A stretch of 64,000 nt of DNA from Vibrio sp. CAU 1672 (GTDB lineage Bacteria > Pseudomonadota > Gammaproteobacteria > Enterobacterales > Vibrionaceae): positions 1 to 64,000 of the forward strand of contig NZ_JARHUF010000001.1 in assembly GCF_029223195.1 (NCBI RefSeq), written 5' to 3'. The notes beneath the pieces were generated by a model, which was given only the letters and a program-made list of their open reading frames with translations, was not told the origin of the DNA and searched no databases. Position 1 is the stretch's first letter. Each line of letters starts with the position of its first letter. The translations under genes were made by a program, and so were the position numbers. Positions 36,904 through 46,879 of the stretch are shown piece by piece.

Positions 36904-38256
36904 TCAGGTTAACTCAATCTGCTCTACAGAGACAATCTTGGAGCGGTTGACCACCACTTTCCAGCGGTAGTAGGTCGGCTCGTCGCTGTGGTTATCCTCT
37001 TTGACAATAACGTTTAGGAGGTGACGCTTTTCCACGGACTCTTTGCTGACCTGGCCATCATTTATCCGGTAGATGCGATTTGAGCTCTTATCCATCAAAC
37101 GGATGATAGGGCGAAGATTGATGTTGATGGTCTCGCGTGTTTGCTCGTAGCCGCTCAGAAACTGGGATGTCGCCATATCCACTTTCTCATGGTAATGCAG
37201 AATCTGCTCTTCTCGCTGCACCACGCGTTTTTTACGAATTAGTTGAATTCGGTCCGGTAACTTGGCGAAAGTTGTGTAATCCAGCCATTCCAGTTTGGAT
37301 CCGACGACTTTCCGGGTTGTTGGGTCAGTGTACTTTTTGCGCCATTTGGGTTTGCCTTTACGGATCCAGCGCCACATTGCATCGCGTAAGTCATCCTTGA
37401 AAATTTCACGTAATGCATAGATAAGTGACATGGCAATAATAAATGACGCGGAAATTTCGCCGAGGTAATCTCTTGCCATGATCACGGTTGAGGTAACAAA
37501 CACCATCACCAGGCCAGTGGCAGCCCCTTTAATTATCCGTTTAATATTGTTGCCCATCGAGATGGTTTTTTCCCGCAGTACAATCGGGTGCTCAATCAGG
37601 CGGCGTAAAAGGTGCATCTTATTCGACAGACGAGTCACATCTTCAACAACCCGCGGGGAGTTGTATTTATTGAGCTTTCTGTGCGCCTGCTCTTTTTCAC
37701 ACAACGTCAACAGCCGCTGCTTAATGGTGCTGTAATCACCTTCTCTGGGCAGGTGGGCGACCAGAGATAAGAATTTCTGTTCGGTATACCATGAGAGATA
37801 GTTATCTATGTTGACGTAGTAACGTTTTAAGTTCTCTTCGTAGGGAATGGAGCGTCTTAAGCGCTTCAGAATATCCAATGCCAGTTCAATGACTTCATCG
37901 ACCTCATCCGCAGTGACGTTGTCACCTTGGTGTTTATTGAGACTGGCGACAGCTTTGTCGAGTGCTATTACATATTGATAAGCAAACAAGCTTAAACTGA
38001 CCCGGTACTGGCTTTTAGACAGACGGCCACGCTTGGCTAAGCGGCTGTGAACCAGTGGCAGTAGTACTTCATTACTGTAGTAAGCCCGTTTCTGGGTCAT
38101 GGAACTGTAGTAAAACTCAGATTCGGTGAGAATATCTGAATTCAGGCCGAGTTCCCCCGGAACGAAAAGAAAGATATCTAAGTCGACTTTTTTGCTTGTG
38201 GCTAAAGCATGGCTGATTTTTAGTGTGATTGAGTCCTGTTTATCAACGGTGACCAA
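36904..38256 (-). CDS. Hypothetical two-TM membrane protein
   Basis: 450 residues from a TTG start at 38256 that lies six bases after CAGGAG; the frame is open to 38316 without a good ATG signal, so the exact start is uncertain. Hydrophilic N-terminal half with helical Lys/Glu-rich segments. Two adjacent membrane helices near residues 245-285 (GAATGLVMVFVTSTVIMA; ISASFIIAMSLIYAL) precede a basic region (KGKPKWRKKYTD) and a C-terminal domain rich in beta-like segments. I do not recognise a named family. Alone between terminators, and divergent from cvfB. Confidence 0.75.
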   Translation of the reverse strand: MVTVDKQDSITLKISHALATSKKVDLDIFLFVPGELGLNSDILTESEFYYSSMTQKRAYYSNEVLLPLVHSRLAKRGRLSKSQYRVSLSLFAYQYVIALDKAVASLNKHQGDNVTADEVDEVIELALDILKRLRRSIPYEENLKRYYVNIDNYLSWYTEQKFLSLVAHLPREGDYSTIKQRLLTLCEKEQAHRKLNKYNSPRVVEDVTRLSNKMHLLRRLIEHPIVLREKTISMGNNIKRIIKGAATGLVMVFVTSTVIMARDYLGEISASFIIAMSLIYALREIFKDDLRDAMWRWIRKGKPKWRKKYTDPTTRKVVGSKLEWLDYTTFAKLPDRIQLIRKKRVVQREEQILHYHEKVDMATSQFLSGYEQTRETININLRPIIRLMDKSSNRIYRINDGQVSKESVEKRHLLNVIVKEDNHSDEPTYYRWKVVVNRSKIVSVEQIELT

Positions 38257-38394
38257 GTAAGGCTCCTGATTATTGCTAATGGGTGTCCGGATAGCGAACG
38301 TCGCATAGCATATCAAAGAGGCGCAGCTATTTCTCTCTGATTTTCTTTCCAGTTTGGGTATAATTCCCGGTAAATTTCCAAAGAGACAAATTCA

Positions 38395-39228
38395 ATGATT
38401 AAGATTGGTCAAATTAACAGCTTGAAAGTCATTAAAAAGGCTGATTTTGGCGTATTTCTGGATGGCGACGAATACGGTTCGGTGTTATTGCCAAATAAGT
38501 ATGTGCCTGAAGGCACTGAAATTGGTGATAAGGTTGAAGTGTTTTTATTCTTCGATTCAGAGAGCCAACTTGCTGCGACCACAGAGACGCCTATCGCTCA
38601 GGTTGGTGAGTGGGGGCTGATGAAAATTGAAGGCATCAACAGCACCGGCGCATTCGTTAACTGGGGTATCAAAGAAAAAGATCTTTTGATCCCGTTCAGT
38701 GAGCAGCGCGCCCGTTTTTCGGCAGGGCAGACTATTTTGGTATACGTATATACCGATAAAGCGTCAGGCCGTATTGTCGGAACCACTAAGTTTAACAAAT
38801 GGCTCGATAAGACCCCGGCTAACTACCAAGTGAACCAGCAGGTGGATTTGATCATCGCAGAGCGCAGCCAACTGGGCTACAAGGCGATCGTTAACGGCCG
38901 CCACTGGGGCATGATCTTCCCGTCTGATGTTTTTGGTAAATTGTTCATTGGTAAAAAGCTAAAAGGTTTTATCAAACGTGTTCGTGAAGACGGTAAGATT
39001 GACCTGGCCCTGCAAAAAGTCGGGGTAGAAAAGATGGATGATCTGTCTGGAAGAATTGTTGAGTTGCTGGAAAAGAAAGACGGTTTTTTACCGCTAAACG
39101 ATAAGTCTTCTCCAGACGCGATTTTTGAGGTGTTCCGCACCAGCAAAGGCACGTTCAAGAAAACCATTGGTGGCCTATATAAGCAGGGTAAAATCGTTAT
39201 CGAAAAAGATGGTATTCGCCTAGCGTAA
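38395..39228 (+). CDS. cvfB: CvfB/YitL-type RNA-binding protein with S1 domains
   Basis: 277 residues. Three S1-like barrels in a row (about 1-60, 65-135, 145-205) and a C-terminal winged helix (about 220-277: DKSSPDAIFEVFRTSKGTFK, KTIGGLYKQGKI). The layout equals CvfB of staphylococci and YitL. It binds RNA and affects virulence-gene expression in Staphylococcus; the role in gamma-proteobacteria is little known. Monocistronic. Confidence 0.85.
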   Translation: MIKIGQINSLKVIKKADFGVFLDGDEYGSVLLPNKYVPEGTEIGDKVEVFLFFDSESQLAATTETPIAQVGEWGLMKIEGINSTGAFVNWGIKEKDLLIPFSEQRARFSAGQTILVYVYTDKASGRIVGTTKFNKWLDKTPANYQVNQQVDLIIAERSQLGYKAIVNGRHWGMIFPSDVFGKLFIGKKLKGFIKRVREDGKIDLALQKVGVEKMDDLSGRIVELLEKKDGFLPLNDKSSPDAIFEVFRTSKGTFKKTIGGLYKQGKIVIEKDGIRLA

Positions 39229-39256
39229 ATAGGGGCCTTTCCCAGGCAAAAAAATC

Positions 39257-39340
39257 GGCCCAAAGTCGTCCGTTTCTTGGGCCTAGGGGAAACGGCTCCT
39301 TAGAGCCTGCGCTAAACTTTGCTAACGGTTTTTCGTTAGC
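39257..39340. other. Hairpin-dense intergenic segment
   Basis: GGCCCAA/TTGGGCC (about 39257-39283) and GCTAACG (39321-39327)/CGTTAGC (39334-39340) form stacked hairpins between the convergent cvfB and rsmF. Could be a leftover or a small structured RNA; no promoter is evident. Confidence 0.4.
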
Positions 39341-39445
39341 CATAATAGAGAAAAATGCCATTAAAAAGCCTGTGTTCATAACATTTAGTTTAGTACAGGG
39401 TATCTGGATAGCTAGGGCTGCTAAGGTAAAACCTGAAGAGAATTA

Positions 39446-39473
39446 AAAAGCCACCGCGAATGCGATGGCTTTT
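39446..39473. terminator. Bidirectional terminator near rsmF end
   Basis: AAAAGCCACCGC (39446-39457) pairs with GCGATGGCTTTT (39462-39473), one mismatch. It lies 31 bases past the rsmF stop and reads as terminator on both strands. Confidence 0.85.
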
Positions 39474-39503
39474 CATTAACTTAATGCTCTTTTTAGCGGA
39501 CGG

Positions 39504-40940
39504 TTAAAAAAGATTTTTGTCGCGAACCAGTTCACGTGGCAGGCCGTTTTTGATCCGGTTGCTGACCCATTTGCCTAATCCGATGATCGTACCCTGATAT
39601 CTCACCAGCACTTCACCTTTGCCGGTTTTCATTCCTTGGGGAATGTTTTCCGGACGGATATCACGTCCCATATACCACTCTCTGGCCTCGTCGGTTGTTA
39701 GTTCGAGAGCTTTTGACTCTTGACCAGAGGCTAATGTCGTCGCGACCTGATGCTGCCAGCGATAACCGTTCTTGTGTGCTTCTGCGATTTTGATCCCCAT
39801 ACGCGAGAAACGCAGTTCTCCTATCATTGACTCTAATGCTTCAGGGAATAACCACACGTCTTTATCTCGCAGCCAGACACTAGCGTTTTCAGGCAAGTGA
39901 ATTTCAAGGGTGTCGCTGAGCTGTTTATCTATTTCCGCCTGTACTTTTGCACTAGCCTTACTGAACGGGAATTTGCCCATGCGTTTTTTCACTTTTGGTG
40001 CATCTACCGATGCCAGTTTTCTCATCCGGGCAACAAAGAAACCTTCACAGTCATAGACTTGTGGGAAGATATGCAGGAAACCTTCTGCGGTTAATGCCGC
40101 TTCAGCGTTATCAAACAGCCCGGCCAGGCTTTCAAACTCAACCGCGTCGCTGAACGTCTCTTTCAGATGGTGGCACACTTCCTGATTCTCTTCGGTACTT
40201 AATGTGCAGGTTGAGTACACCAGAACCCCGCCGGGCTTGAGTGCATGGAACGCGCTTTCAATTAAGTCCTTCTGGGTTGCCGCGATGTCGATAACCGATG
40301 CCTGCGACCAGTTCTTCATCGCATCTTCATCTTTACGTACCGTACCTTCACCAGAGCAGGGCGCATCCAGCAGTACCGCGTCAAACTGTTCGGGCAGCCA
40401 TCCGCCAAACACGCGTCCGTCGAAGTTACTCAGCGCGGCATTGCGCACACCACAGCGTTCAATGTTGGCGTGGAGGACTTTTACCCGGCTGGCAGCGTAT
40501 TCGTTTGCCACTAATACGCCTTTGTTTTCCATTAAAGCCGCTATTTGGGTGGTTTTGGAACCCGGTGCGGCGGCAGTATCCAGCACGGCAGCATACGTGG
40601 GATTATCCATGAACAGTGCAGAGACCGGCATCATCGAGCTGGCTTCCTGGATATAGAACAGCCCGGACATATGCTCAGCGGTATTACCCAGAGGAACCAA
40701 AGATTCATCGGCCTCAATCCAGAAACCATTACTACACCACGGAACCGGGAAAAGTTGCCATCCCTTTTGTTCTGCACGTTTAATAAACTCGTCAACCGTA
40801 ATTTTTAAGGTATTGACGCGGATGCTTTTACGCAATGGCTTTTGGCAGGCTGCGATAAAGTCATCCATGCACAGGAGGGCGGGGAGAATGGTACGGATTT
40901 TTTCCAGAAACTCTTCTGGCAGGTAAACATTGGAATGCAA
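39504..40940 (-). CDS. rsmF: 16S rRNA (cytosine-1407-C5) methyltransferase
   Basis: 478 residues. SAM-dependent m5C enzyme of the NOL1/NOP2/Sun family. SAM loop DTAAAPGSKTTQIA (121-134), C195 in DAPCSGEGT and C245 in VYSTCTLST, the two catalytic cysteines. The C-terminal extension (about 320-478) is the PUA-like RNA domain of RsmF. As in E. coli it lies beside the letAB genes. Confidence 0.95.
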   Translation of the reverse strand: MHSNVYLPEEFLEKIRTILPALLCMDDFIAACQKPLRKSIRVNTLKITVDEFIKRAEQKGWQLFPVPWCSNGFWIEADESLVPLGNTAEHMSGLFYIQEASSMMPVSALFMDNPTYAAVLDTAAAPGSKTTQIAALMENKGVLVANEYAASRVKVLHANIERCGVRNAALSNFDGRVFGGWLPEQFDAVLLDAPCSGEGTVRKDEDAMKNWSQASVIDIAATQKDLIESAFHALKPGGVLVYSTCTLSTEENQEVCHHLKETFSDAVEFESLAGLFDNAEAALTAEGFLHIFPQVYDCEGFFVARMRKLASVDAPKVKKRMGKFPFSKASAKVQAEIDKQLSDTLEIHLPENASVWLRDKDVWLFPEALESMIGELRFSRMGIKIAEAHKNGYRWQHQVATTLASGQESKALELTTDEAREWYMGRDIRPENIPQGMKTGKGEVLVRYQGTIIGLGKWVSNRIKNGLPRELVRDKNLF

Positions 40941-41014
40941 GGCGTTATCTCATTTGCAAAATTTGCTGCAAATAATAAACGAATTAGCCGCAGAAACGAA
41001 ATAGAAGCTTTGGG

Positions 41015-41045
41015 TAAAAAAATAGAGCAGCATGCACTGCTCTAT
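41015..41045 (-). terminator. Terminator of the ABC-letA-letB operon
   Basis: ATAGAGCAG (41022-41030) pairs with CTGCTCTAT (41037-41045); on the minus strand TTTTTTT follows. It begins five bases from the letB stop. Confidence 0.9.
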
Positions 41046-41049
41046 CCGA

Positions 41050-43716
41050 TTAAAGTTTGGTGGTCGGTTTTGGTATCGGAGTTCGCCACTGTCGCCATCC
41101 GTCCTCAGCTTTGGGGTAGAGGAGGAAGGTCTGACCGCTTTCGGCGATCGGCATCAGGTTAGCTTGCTCAGGGGTAGCAAAGGCGACCCCTCCGCGTACT
41201 AAACTCTCTATCGTTCCGGCTTTGATGTTTGCACCGGTCAATCCGATTGACACATCGACGCCGGAAACGTTCCAAAACACGCTGTTTTGTCGGACCAGAT
41301 AAGCGTAATTGCGCTGAATTTCGATTTGAGAAATAACACGGTCGGCAAACTCGCCCAAACGAACATCGGTTACCTGACCGACTTCCATTTCACGGTAAAG
41401 AACAGGGGTGCCGACTTGTAATGAGCCGCGTTGGGCACTCTGCAGTGTGAAGACAATACCAGGCTGTTTAACGGCGCTCTTGGCTAAGCGGAATGCAAAA
41501 TGCGCCTGACCATCTCCAGGAGTAACATTGATCGCCTTAGCAACCAGCGAGCCGAGGTTTTTTACCCCATCGAACCCTATTTCAGGCTCGTTAAGCCAAA
41601 AATGGGAGCCTTTAACCGCAATGTCATCCACATACTCGGGCAGAATGCGCGCGGTGACTTCAACGCGTTGCCGTTTGAAGTGTGGCACTACCAGGGTTAC
41701 TTCACCAACTTTTACGCCTTGATACTTGATCGGCATTCCGGCGGTCACCTCTTGTGTCCCGTCGGTGTCTAAGGTGATCACACGGCCAAATTTACGCGCT
41801 TGGTTTTGATCCGGGTACAGTTTCCAGCGATGACCCAGTTTATTGTCAATGCCGGGAATTGAGTCAAAGGCGATCCCTCCATTAATGAGCGTTTTAAGTG
41901 GGTCTGCTTTGATTTTAACTCCGGCTAACGATGCATCTACCTCAACACCGGAACGGTTCCAGAACACTGTCTGGTCGGTAATGAGGTGAGCATAACGCTT
42001 TTCGAGGGTCGCGTTAATGATCACGCCGCCGTCAACCAGTTTAAAGTCTGCGATATTACCAACCGGCAAATTACGGTATAGCAGGGGGCTGCCTTTTGAA
42101 ATCGGAGGCAGTTCGCTGGCAAAAAGGGTTAATGTTTGTGAACCACGCAGGTTGTACTGCGCCAGTTCAGCCAGTGACTCACTCTGGAACAGCCGATATT
42201 CCTGTTTTACTTGCTCGCTTCCCTGGCTTAAAAAGCTGATGGATCCGGTCAGGAGTTGCTTTGCCGGTGGTACTGTGACACTTAATCCGGATTCTGTCAG
42301 TTCTGCAGAAGCACTGCCGGTAACAAAAAAGCGGTTATTGGATTTAATCAAATGCTTGAACTGGTGATCAATCAGAGCATCGAGATAGACTTCTTGGTCT
42401 GACTGTTCTGCCGCCGTCTTGTCGAGCAAACCAACGTTGATGATCGAACCGACCACAATCCCTTTGTATAGCACATTTGCCCCGGCATCCAAGCCGAAAG
42501 AGTTATTGGCTACCAGACGAATCGCAATGGATTTCTGCTGTTGCTGGCTAAACTCGTTTTTACGAATGGCGCGGAACTGACGAGCCCGGTCCCCCTGGCC
42601 GGGGATGATTGATAGAAAATTACCACTCACCAGGTTGGCAATGTTTTCTACTCCGGACAATGACACTTTTGCTTCTTCAAGAATGAAATGGGTGCCAGTG
42701 GTCAACATATCGCTAAATGCCGGCTGAATTGCTGCCGACGCTAAAATTACTTCTCGCCCTTCTGACAAACTTAAGTCGGTGATCTGGCCGATCTCGATAC
42801 CGCGATACATAATAGGCGCACCTTCACCACTGATGTTATTGTCATCTGGCAATGCCACTTTAATCGGTATTCCTCGCCCTGCGGTTTTCAGGTCACGGTA
42901 CAGGCGGAACTGGGCATTTTCTTCAACCGGTTCGCCATCGTCAGGAGAGTCTACCGCAATGGCGCCGCCGAACAGGGCGCTCATGCTCTCCAGGCGTACA
43001 TCGACGCCATTGAAACCGATATTGGCACCAATACCGCTGACATTCCAGAACCGGCTGCGGTCATTAATAATATGGCGATATTGCTCCTGGATGTTGGCGT
43101 GGATCGAAATAGATTTCGCATCATCATCAAGCTTATAGCTGTAGACTTCACCGATTGGAATTTTTTTATATACAATCTGGGAGCCTACTGAGACACCACC
43201 CAAATCCCGGCTATTCAGTTTGATGTTTAAGCCCTGGCTGACTCTCAGATCAGTTGGAGCAGCACTCAGCGCGGCAAATTTCGTTTCAAACTGTTCACTT
43301 TTGCCCGGCTGGATTGAAATGTAATTACCCGACACAAGTGCATCAAGGCCAGATATCCCGGAGAGGCTGGCGGTGGGTTTAACTAACCAGAAACGTGTAT
43401 CTTTATTCAATAGCTTTGTGGCTTCCGGGTAGACATCGGCGTCCACATAAATACTGCCGAGATCCTCAGAGAGTTTAATGTCACGGACCATACCTACTTC
43501 CAGACCTTGATAACGAATAGTGGTTCTGCCCGCGACCAAACCTGCGGCATCAGAGAAATAGATTTGGACCCGCTGACCGGCGTCTTGAATTGACTTGAAA
43601 ACCAGCCATCCGGCTAACACCATGGTCAAAATAGGAAGTATCCAAAACGGCGAGATCCCCCGGCCTCGTTTTACATCCGGTATGTATGACGTTTGAGAAC
43701 TGTTCTGATCACTCAT
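41050..43716 (-). CDS. letB: LetB (YebT), MCE-domain lipid transport protein
   Basis: 888 residues. N-terminal membrane anchor (FWILPILTMVLAGWLVFKSI) and seven MCE domains in series, each opening with a motif like IRYQGLEVGMVRDI, IVYKKIPIGEVYSY, IMYRGIEIGQITDL, VLYKGIVVGSIINV, LLYRNLPVGNIADF, IKYQGVKVGEVTLV and VLYREMEVGQVTDV. Seven stacked rings form a periplasm-spanning tunnel for phospholipids between the membranes. Overlaps letA by 8 bases. Confidence 0.95.
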   Translation of the reverse strand: MSDQNSSQTSYIPDVKRGRGISPFWILPILTMVLAGWLVFKSIQDAGQRVQIYFSDAAGLVAGRTTIRYQGLEVGMVRDIKLSEDLGSIYVDADVYPEATKLLNKDTRFWLVKPTASLSGISGLDALVSGNYISIQPGKSEQFETKFAALSAAPTDLRVSQGLNIKLNSRDLGGVSVGSQIVYKKIPIGEVYSYKLDDDAKSISIHANIQEQYRHIINDRSRFWNVSGIGANIGFNGVDVRLESMSALFGGAIAVDSPDDGEPVEENAQFRLYRDLKTAGRGIPIKVALPDDNNISGEGAPIMYRGIEIGQITDLSLSEGREVILASAAIQPAFSDMLTTGTHFILEEAKVSLSGVENIANLVSGNFLSIIPGQGDRARQFRAIRKNEFSQQQQKSIAIRLVANNSFGLDAGANVLYKGIVVGSIINVGLLDKTAAEQSDQEVYLDALIDHQFKHLIKSNNRFFVTGSASAELTESGLSVTVPPAKQLLTGSISFLSQGSEQVKQEYRLFQSESLAELAQYNLRGSQTLTLFASELPPISKGSPLLYRNLPVGNIADFKLVDGGVIINATLEKRYAHLITDQTVFWNRSGVEVDASLAGVKIKADPLKTLINGGIAFDSIPGIDNKLGHRWKLYPDQNQARKFGRVITLDTDGTQEVTAGMPIKYQGVKVGEVTLVVPHFKRQRVEVTARILPEYVDDIAVKGSHFWLNEPEIGFDGVKNLGSLVAKAINVTPGDGQAHFAFRLAKSAVKQPGIVFTLQSAQRGSLQVGTPVLYREMEVGQVTDVRLGEFADRVISQIEIQRNYAYLVRQNSVFWNVSGVDVSIGLTGANIKAGTIESLVRGGVAFATPEQANLMPIAESGQTFLLYPKAEDGWRQWRTPIPKPTTKL

Positions 43717-44956
43717 TTACTGACTCTTTATTTTGATTGTCTGGGGCATTGTCCCAAATAAGCCTGGGGTCAATGCTGTCCGCCGCGAGCATGGTTAATA
43801 CCACTACGATACCAAAGGCAACGGCACCGTAGCCGGGGGTAAAGTCGAGAATCTGACCCCGATCAACGAGAGTCATCATGATTGAAATAACAAACAGGTC
43901 CATCACAGACCATTTGCCTATCCACTTTACTGCAAAATAGATCATCATTCGTTGTTTATGGAACACCGAACGCTTGAATTTGATACATAGTAAGATATAA
44001 GCAAGCCCGAGTATCTTGACCACCGGGACAATAATACTTGCTACAAATATAATGGTGGCAATTCCATACATACCACTATTGACGAGTGACGCCACGCCGG
44101 AAAAGATTGTATCTTCCAAGCGTTGACCATTGGTGATGAGTATAGAAATTGGGATCAGGTTTGCCGGAAATATCGCGATGGTTGCCGCAATGAGATAAGC
44201 CCAGGTCTTCTGAATCGAATGAGGCTTTCTATGGTGCAGCGGGTTATGGCAGCGCTGGCAGCGTTTCCCGGCGGGCTGGGAGAGGTGACACTCATGACAA
44301 TGTATGTCTTTATGAGCAAAGTTGAAGGTCGTTTCTGGTTGCCAGGCTTCCCAATAGCGACGAACACTGATCCGGGAAATCAGCATTACGGTGAATATTT
44401 GTAGAAAAAGCAGGCCAAACAACCCGGGACCAACAAAGATGTCGGAATAGTCCTGGAGCTTAAAGCACGAAACAGCGATGCTGACCAAGAATACGTCCAG
44501 CATCACCCAGTGTTTTAAGTGCTGGACTAACCACAAGGAAATACGCAAACCTTGATAAGACCGGATATGGAGCGAAATATGAGCGCTTAATACCGATGAA
44601 CAAACAATCAGGGGGGCCAGTGAGCTACAAAATAGAATCAATAAAGAGAGCAGAATATAGCCCTCTTGCATCAGTGCAATCATTCCTGAAGGGAGTGTTG
44701 CGGGGATCATTACTCCAAATAAACGGATACTAATGAAGTCAAAAAAGTGAGAAGGAACAAACAGTAACAGGCAGGTTACAGCTATAGCAAGATTGCCGGA
44801 CAAACTGGGTGAGCCACCACGGTATAGATGAGTTCCGCAGCGCGGGCAGTACGCATCTCGGCCATAGGGGATCTGAATAATGTCCACCGGCAATTCACAT
44901 CCCTGGCACAAGCGAACTTTGTTCGCTTGTCGAGGGTGTCTGGATAGCGGGCTCAT
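43709..44956 (-). CDS. letA: LetA (YebS), PqiA-family membrane partner of LetB
   Basis: 415 residues. Two PqiA modules of four membrane segments each. Each is preceded by a zinc-ribbon-like cluster: CQGCELP...CPRCGTH near the N-terminus, and CHECHLSQPAGKRCQRCHNP mid-protein. LetA is thought to load or unload lipid for LetB. Start 44956 (MSPLSR) follows GGGAGAGAGTA; the longer form begins inside this signal. It lies 24 bases after the ABC exporter gene. Confidence 0.92.
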   Translation of the reverse strand: MSPLSRHPRQANKVRLCQGCELPVDIIQIPYGRDAYCPRCGTHLYRGGSPSLSGNLAIAVTCLLLFVPSHFFDFISIRLFGVMIPATLPSGMIALMQEGYILLSLLILFCSSLAPLIVCSSVLSAHISLHIRSYQGLRISLWLVQHLKHWVMLDVFLVSIAVSCFKLQDYSDIFVGPGLFGLLFLQIFTVMLISRISVRRYWEAWQPETTFNFAHKDIHCHECHLSQPAGKRCQRCHNPLHHRKPHSIQKTWAYLIAATIAIFPANLIPISILITNGQRLEDTIFSGVASLVNSGMYGIATIIFVASIIVPVVKILGLAYILLCIKFKRSVFHKQRMMIYFAVKWIGKWSVMDLFVISIMMTLVDRGQILDFTPGYGAVAFGIVVVLTMLAADSIDPRLIWDNAPDNQNKESVNE

Positions 44957-44980
44957 TACTCTCTCCCTATCCAAAAGGCG

Positions 44981-46777
44981 TTACGCGTGGGACTGAACTC
45001 CCCCGTATAAGGTCTGATATAAGCCTTCCTGTTCAACTAGCTCACCATGTGTTCCTGTTTGCGACACTTTTCCATCTTCGAGGACATAGATCAAGTCTGC
45101 TTGTTTCACCGCAGAGAGTCGATGCGCCACGATTAACGTCGTTCGACCGTTTAAAAACTCAGTCAGTGCTTTATGCAGCGCTGCTTCGGTTGCCGTATCG
45201 AGGGCAGAGGTTGCTTCATCCAAAATGACGAACTGGGGATTACTCAATACCATTCTGGCAATCGCCAGGCGTTGCCGTTGCCCACCAGACAAACGAATGC
45301 CGTTACGCCCGATCTGGGTGTCCAGACCCTGACTTAGCTGGGCAGTCACATCTTGCAACTGCGCTACTTCGAGTGCCCGCCACAGCGACAGTTCATCGTA
45401 ATGCCCCCCGAGAGTCAGATTATGCCTCAAGGTGTCGTTAAATAGTATAGGTTGCTGTAATACAACAGCAATTTTGTCACGAATTACATCGAAGCTGATG
45501 TCTTCGCTCAGCTCATCATTATAACGAATAGACCCGGAATCTTGCCGGTACACACCGATGAGCAGCTGAATTAAAGTAGATTTGCCCCCGCCGCTGGCCC
45601 CAACTAAAGCAACTTTCCGGCCTGCAGGAACGTGAAGGGTCAAATCATCAAGTACTTTGTTTTCCTTATTATAAGAGAAAGTGACGTTCTCAATTTTGAC
45701 ATCGACTTCTTTGTCTGCGCTAAACGGATTCACTTTGGAGCGCGGCCGGTGCTCTTCTTCCAAACTGAGGAGATCATTAATCCGTTTTAACGCTGCTTTT
45801 GCGCTATACCAGGAAAACTGGATGCCGAGCAGTTCTTGCACTGGCGAGAGCATGAACCACAAGTAGCCAAAAACGGCAAAAATCTGACCGATCGTAAGGT
45901 CACTGAACATCACCATCAACATCGCAACAGCACGGAATAACTCGAATCCAATCAAAAACAACAGAAAGGAGACGCGTCCTGCGGCTTCGGACTGCCAGGC
46001 ATACTTGTCCGCGTCTATACGTACTTGGTTAGCACTGGATTTGAGTTGTTTTAAGAACTCGCGCTCTTTATTTGCGGCGCGCAGCTGATAAATGCCATCA
46101 AGCGTTTCAACCAACCGATTCTGAAATACTTCAAACGATTGGTTTTCTTTGCGTTTGAGGTGTTTGACCATGTTCCCGAGTTTTCGCGAGAAGTAAATGA
46201 CCACCGGATTGACCAAGAGGATAAACAAGCCTAGTCGCCACTCTAACCAAAGCAGCACAATTGCTGTTCCGATCACGGTCAGCAAGCTGATAACAAATTT
46301 GGCTAACGTTGAGCCAACGAACTGATCAATAGTCTCTATATCAGTGATTAAGTGAGCATTGATTCCGCCAATTCCCTTGGTTTCATATTGGCGGATACTG
46401 ATACGGCTCAGCTTATCGATCATTCTACTCCGCATCTCAAACGTGATGGTTTTCGACACCAGAGTAAACTGACGGCTTTGAACGATATTCAGCACCTGAC
46501 TTACCGCACGCATCAGTACAACCAGAAATAGCGTGAAAAATATGTAGCCGGTAGGGGTTTGCCATGTTTCCGGTAATACAGTGTTCATTGCCGCCAGGCC
46601 GGAAGCAGGCTGGCCAAGCAGAACTTCATCCACCATTAACGGCATGAGTAAGGGAATAGGGACGCTGATTAAAGTAGCAACAATCGCGATCAAGTTAGCC
46701 CAAATTAACTTTGATTTGTGCTTTTTAACTTGTGTTATCAACCAGGAACGGCTAATAGTGTCATGTGTTAGAGTCAT
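44981..46777 (-). CDS. ABC exporter (fused permease-ATPase) upstream of letAB
   Basis: 598 residues, half-transporter that should dimerise. Six membrane helices (about 25-320). The ATPase domain has Walker A GASGGGKST (393-401), signature LSGGQ (496-500), Walker B VILDE (517-521) and H552. It resembles MsbA/LapB-type exporters of lipids, peptides or drugs; substrate unknown. Only 24 bases separate it from letA, and a single terminator follows letB, so the three genes form one operon. In E. coli I recall no ABC gene between msrC and letA. Confidence 0.88.
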   Translation of the reverse strand: MTLTHDTISRSWLITQVKKHKSKLIWANLIAIVATLISVPIPLLMPLMVDEVLLGQPASGLAAMNTVLPETWQTPTGYIFFTLFLVVLMRAVSQVLNIVQSRQFTLVSKTITFEMRSRMIDKLSRISIRQYETKGIGGINAHLITDIETIDQFVGSTLAKFVISLLTVIGTAIVLLWLEWRLGLFILLVNPVVIYFSRKLGNMVKHLKRKENQSFEVFQNRLVETLDGIYQLRAANKEREFLKQLKSSANQVRIDADKYAWQSEAAGRVSFLLFLIGFELFRAVAMLMVMFSDLTIGQIFAVFGYLWFMLSPVQELLGIQFSWYSAKAALKRINDLLSLEEEHRPRSKVNPFSADKEVDVKIENVTFSYNKENKVLDDLTLHVPAGRKVALVGASGGGKSTLIQLLIGVYRQDSGSIRYNDELSEDISFDVIRDKIAVVLQQPILFNDTLRHNLTLGGHYDELSLWRALEVAQLQDVTAQLSQGLDTQIGRNGIRLSGGQRQRLAIARMVLSNPQFVILDEATSALDTATEAALHKALTEFLNGRTTLIVAHRLSAVKQADLIYVLEDGKVSQTGTHGELVEQEGLYQTLYGGVQSHA

Positions 46778-46879
46778 TGTAATGAGAATGCATCCTATTT
46801 ATGTTTAGATGGGCATTGTAACGGGATTCCTAAAGATTGGAAGCCTCTAATTCATTACACCATTTATACGGAAGTAATT

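Noticed and set aside
39197-39379. 60-codon minus-strand frame between cvfB and rsmF
   Set aside because: Runs through hairpins and into the cvfB end; no ribosome site.
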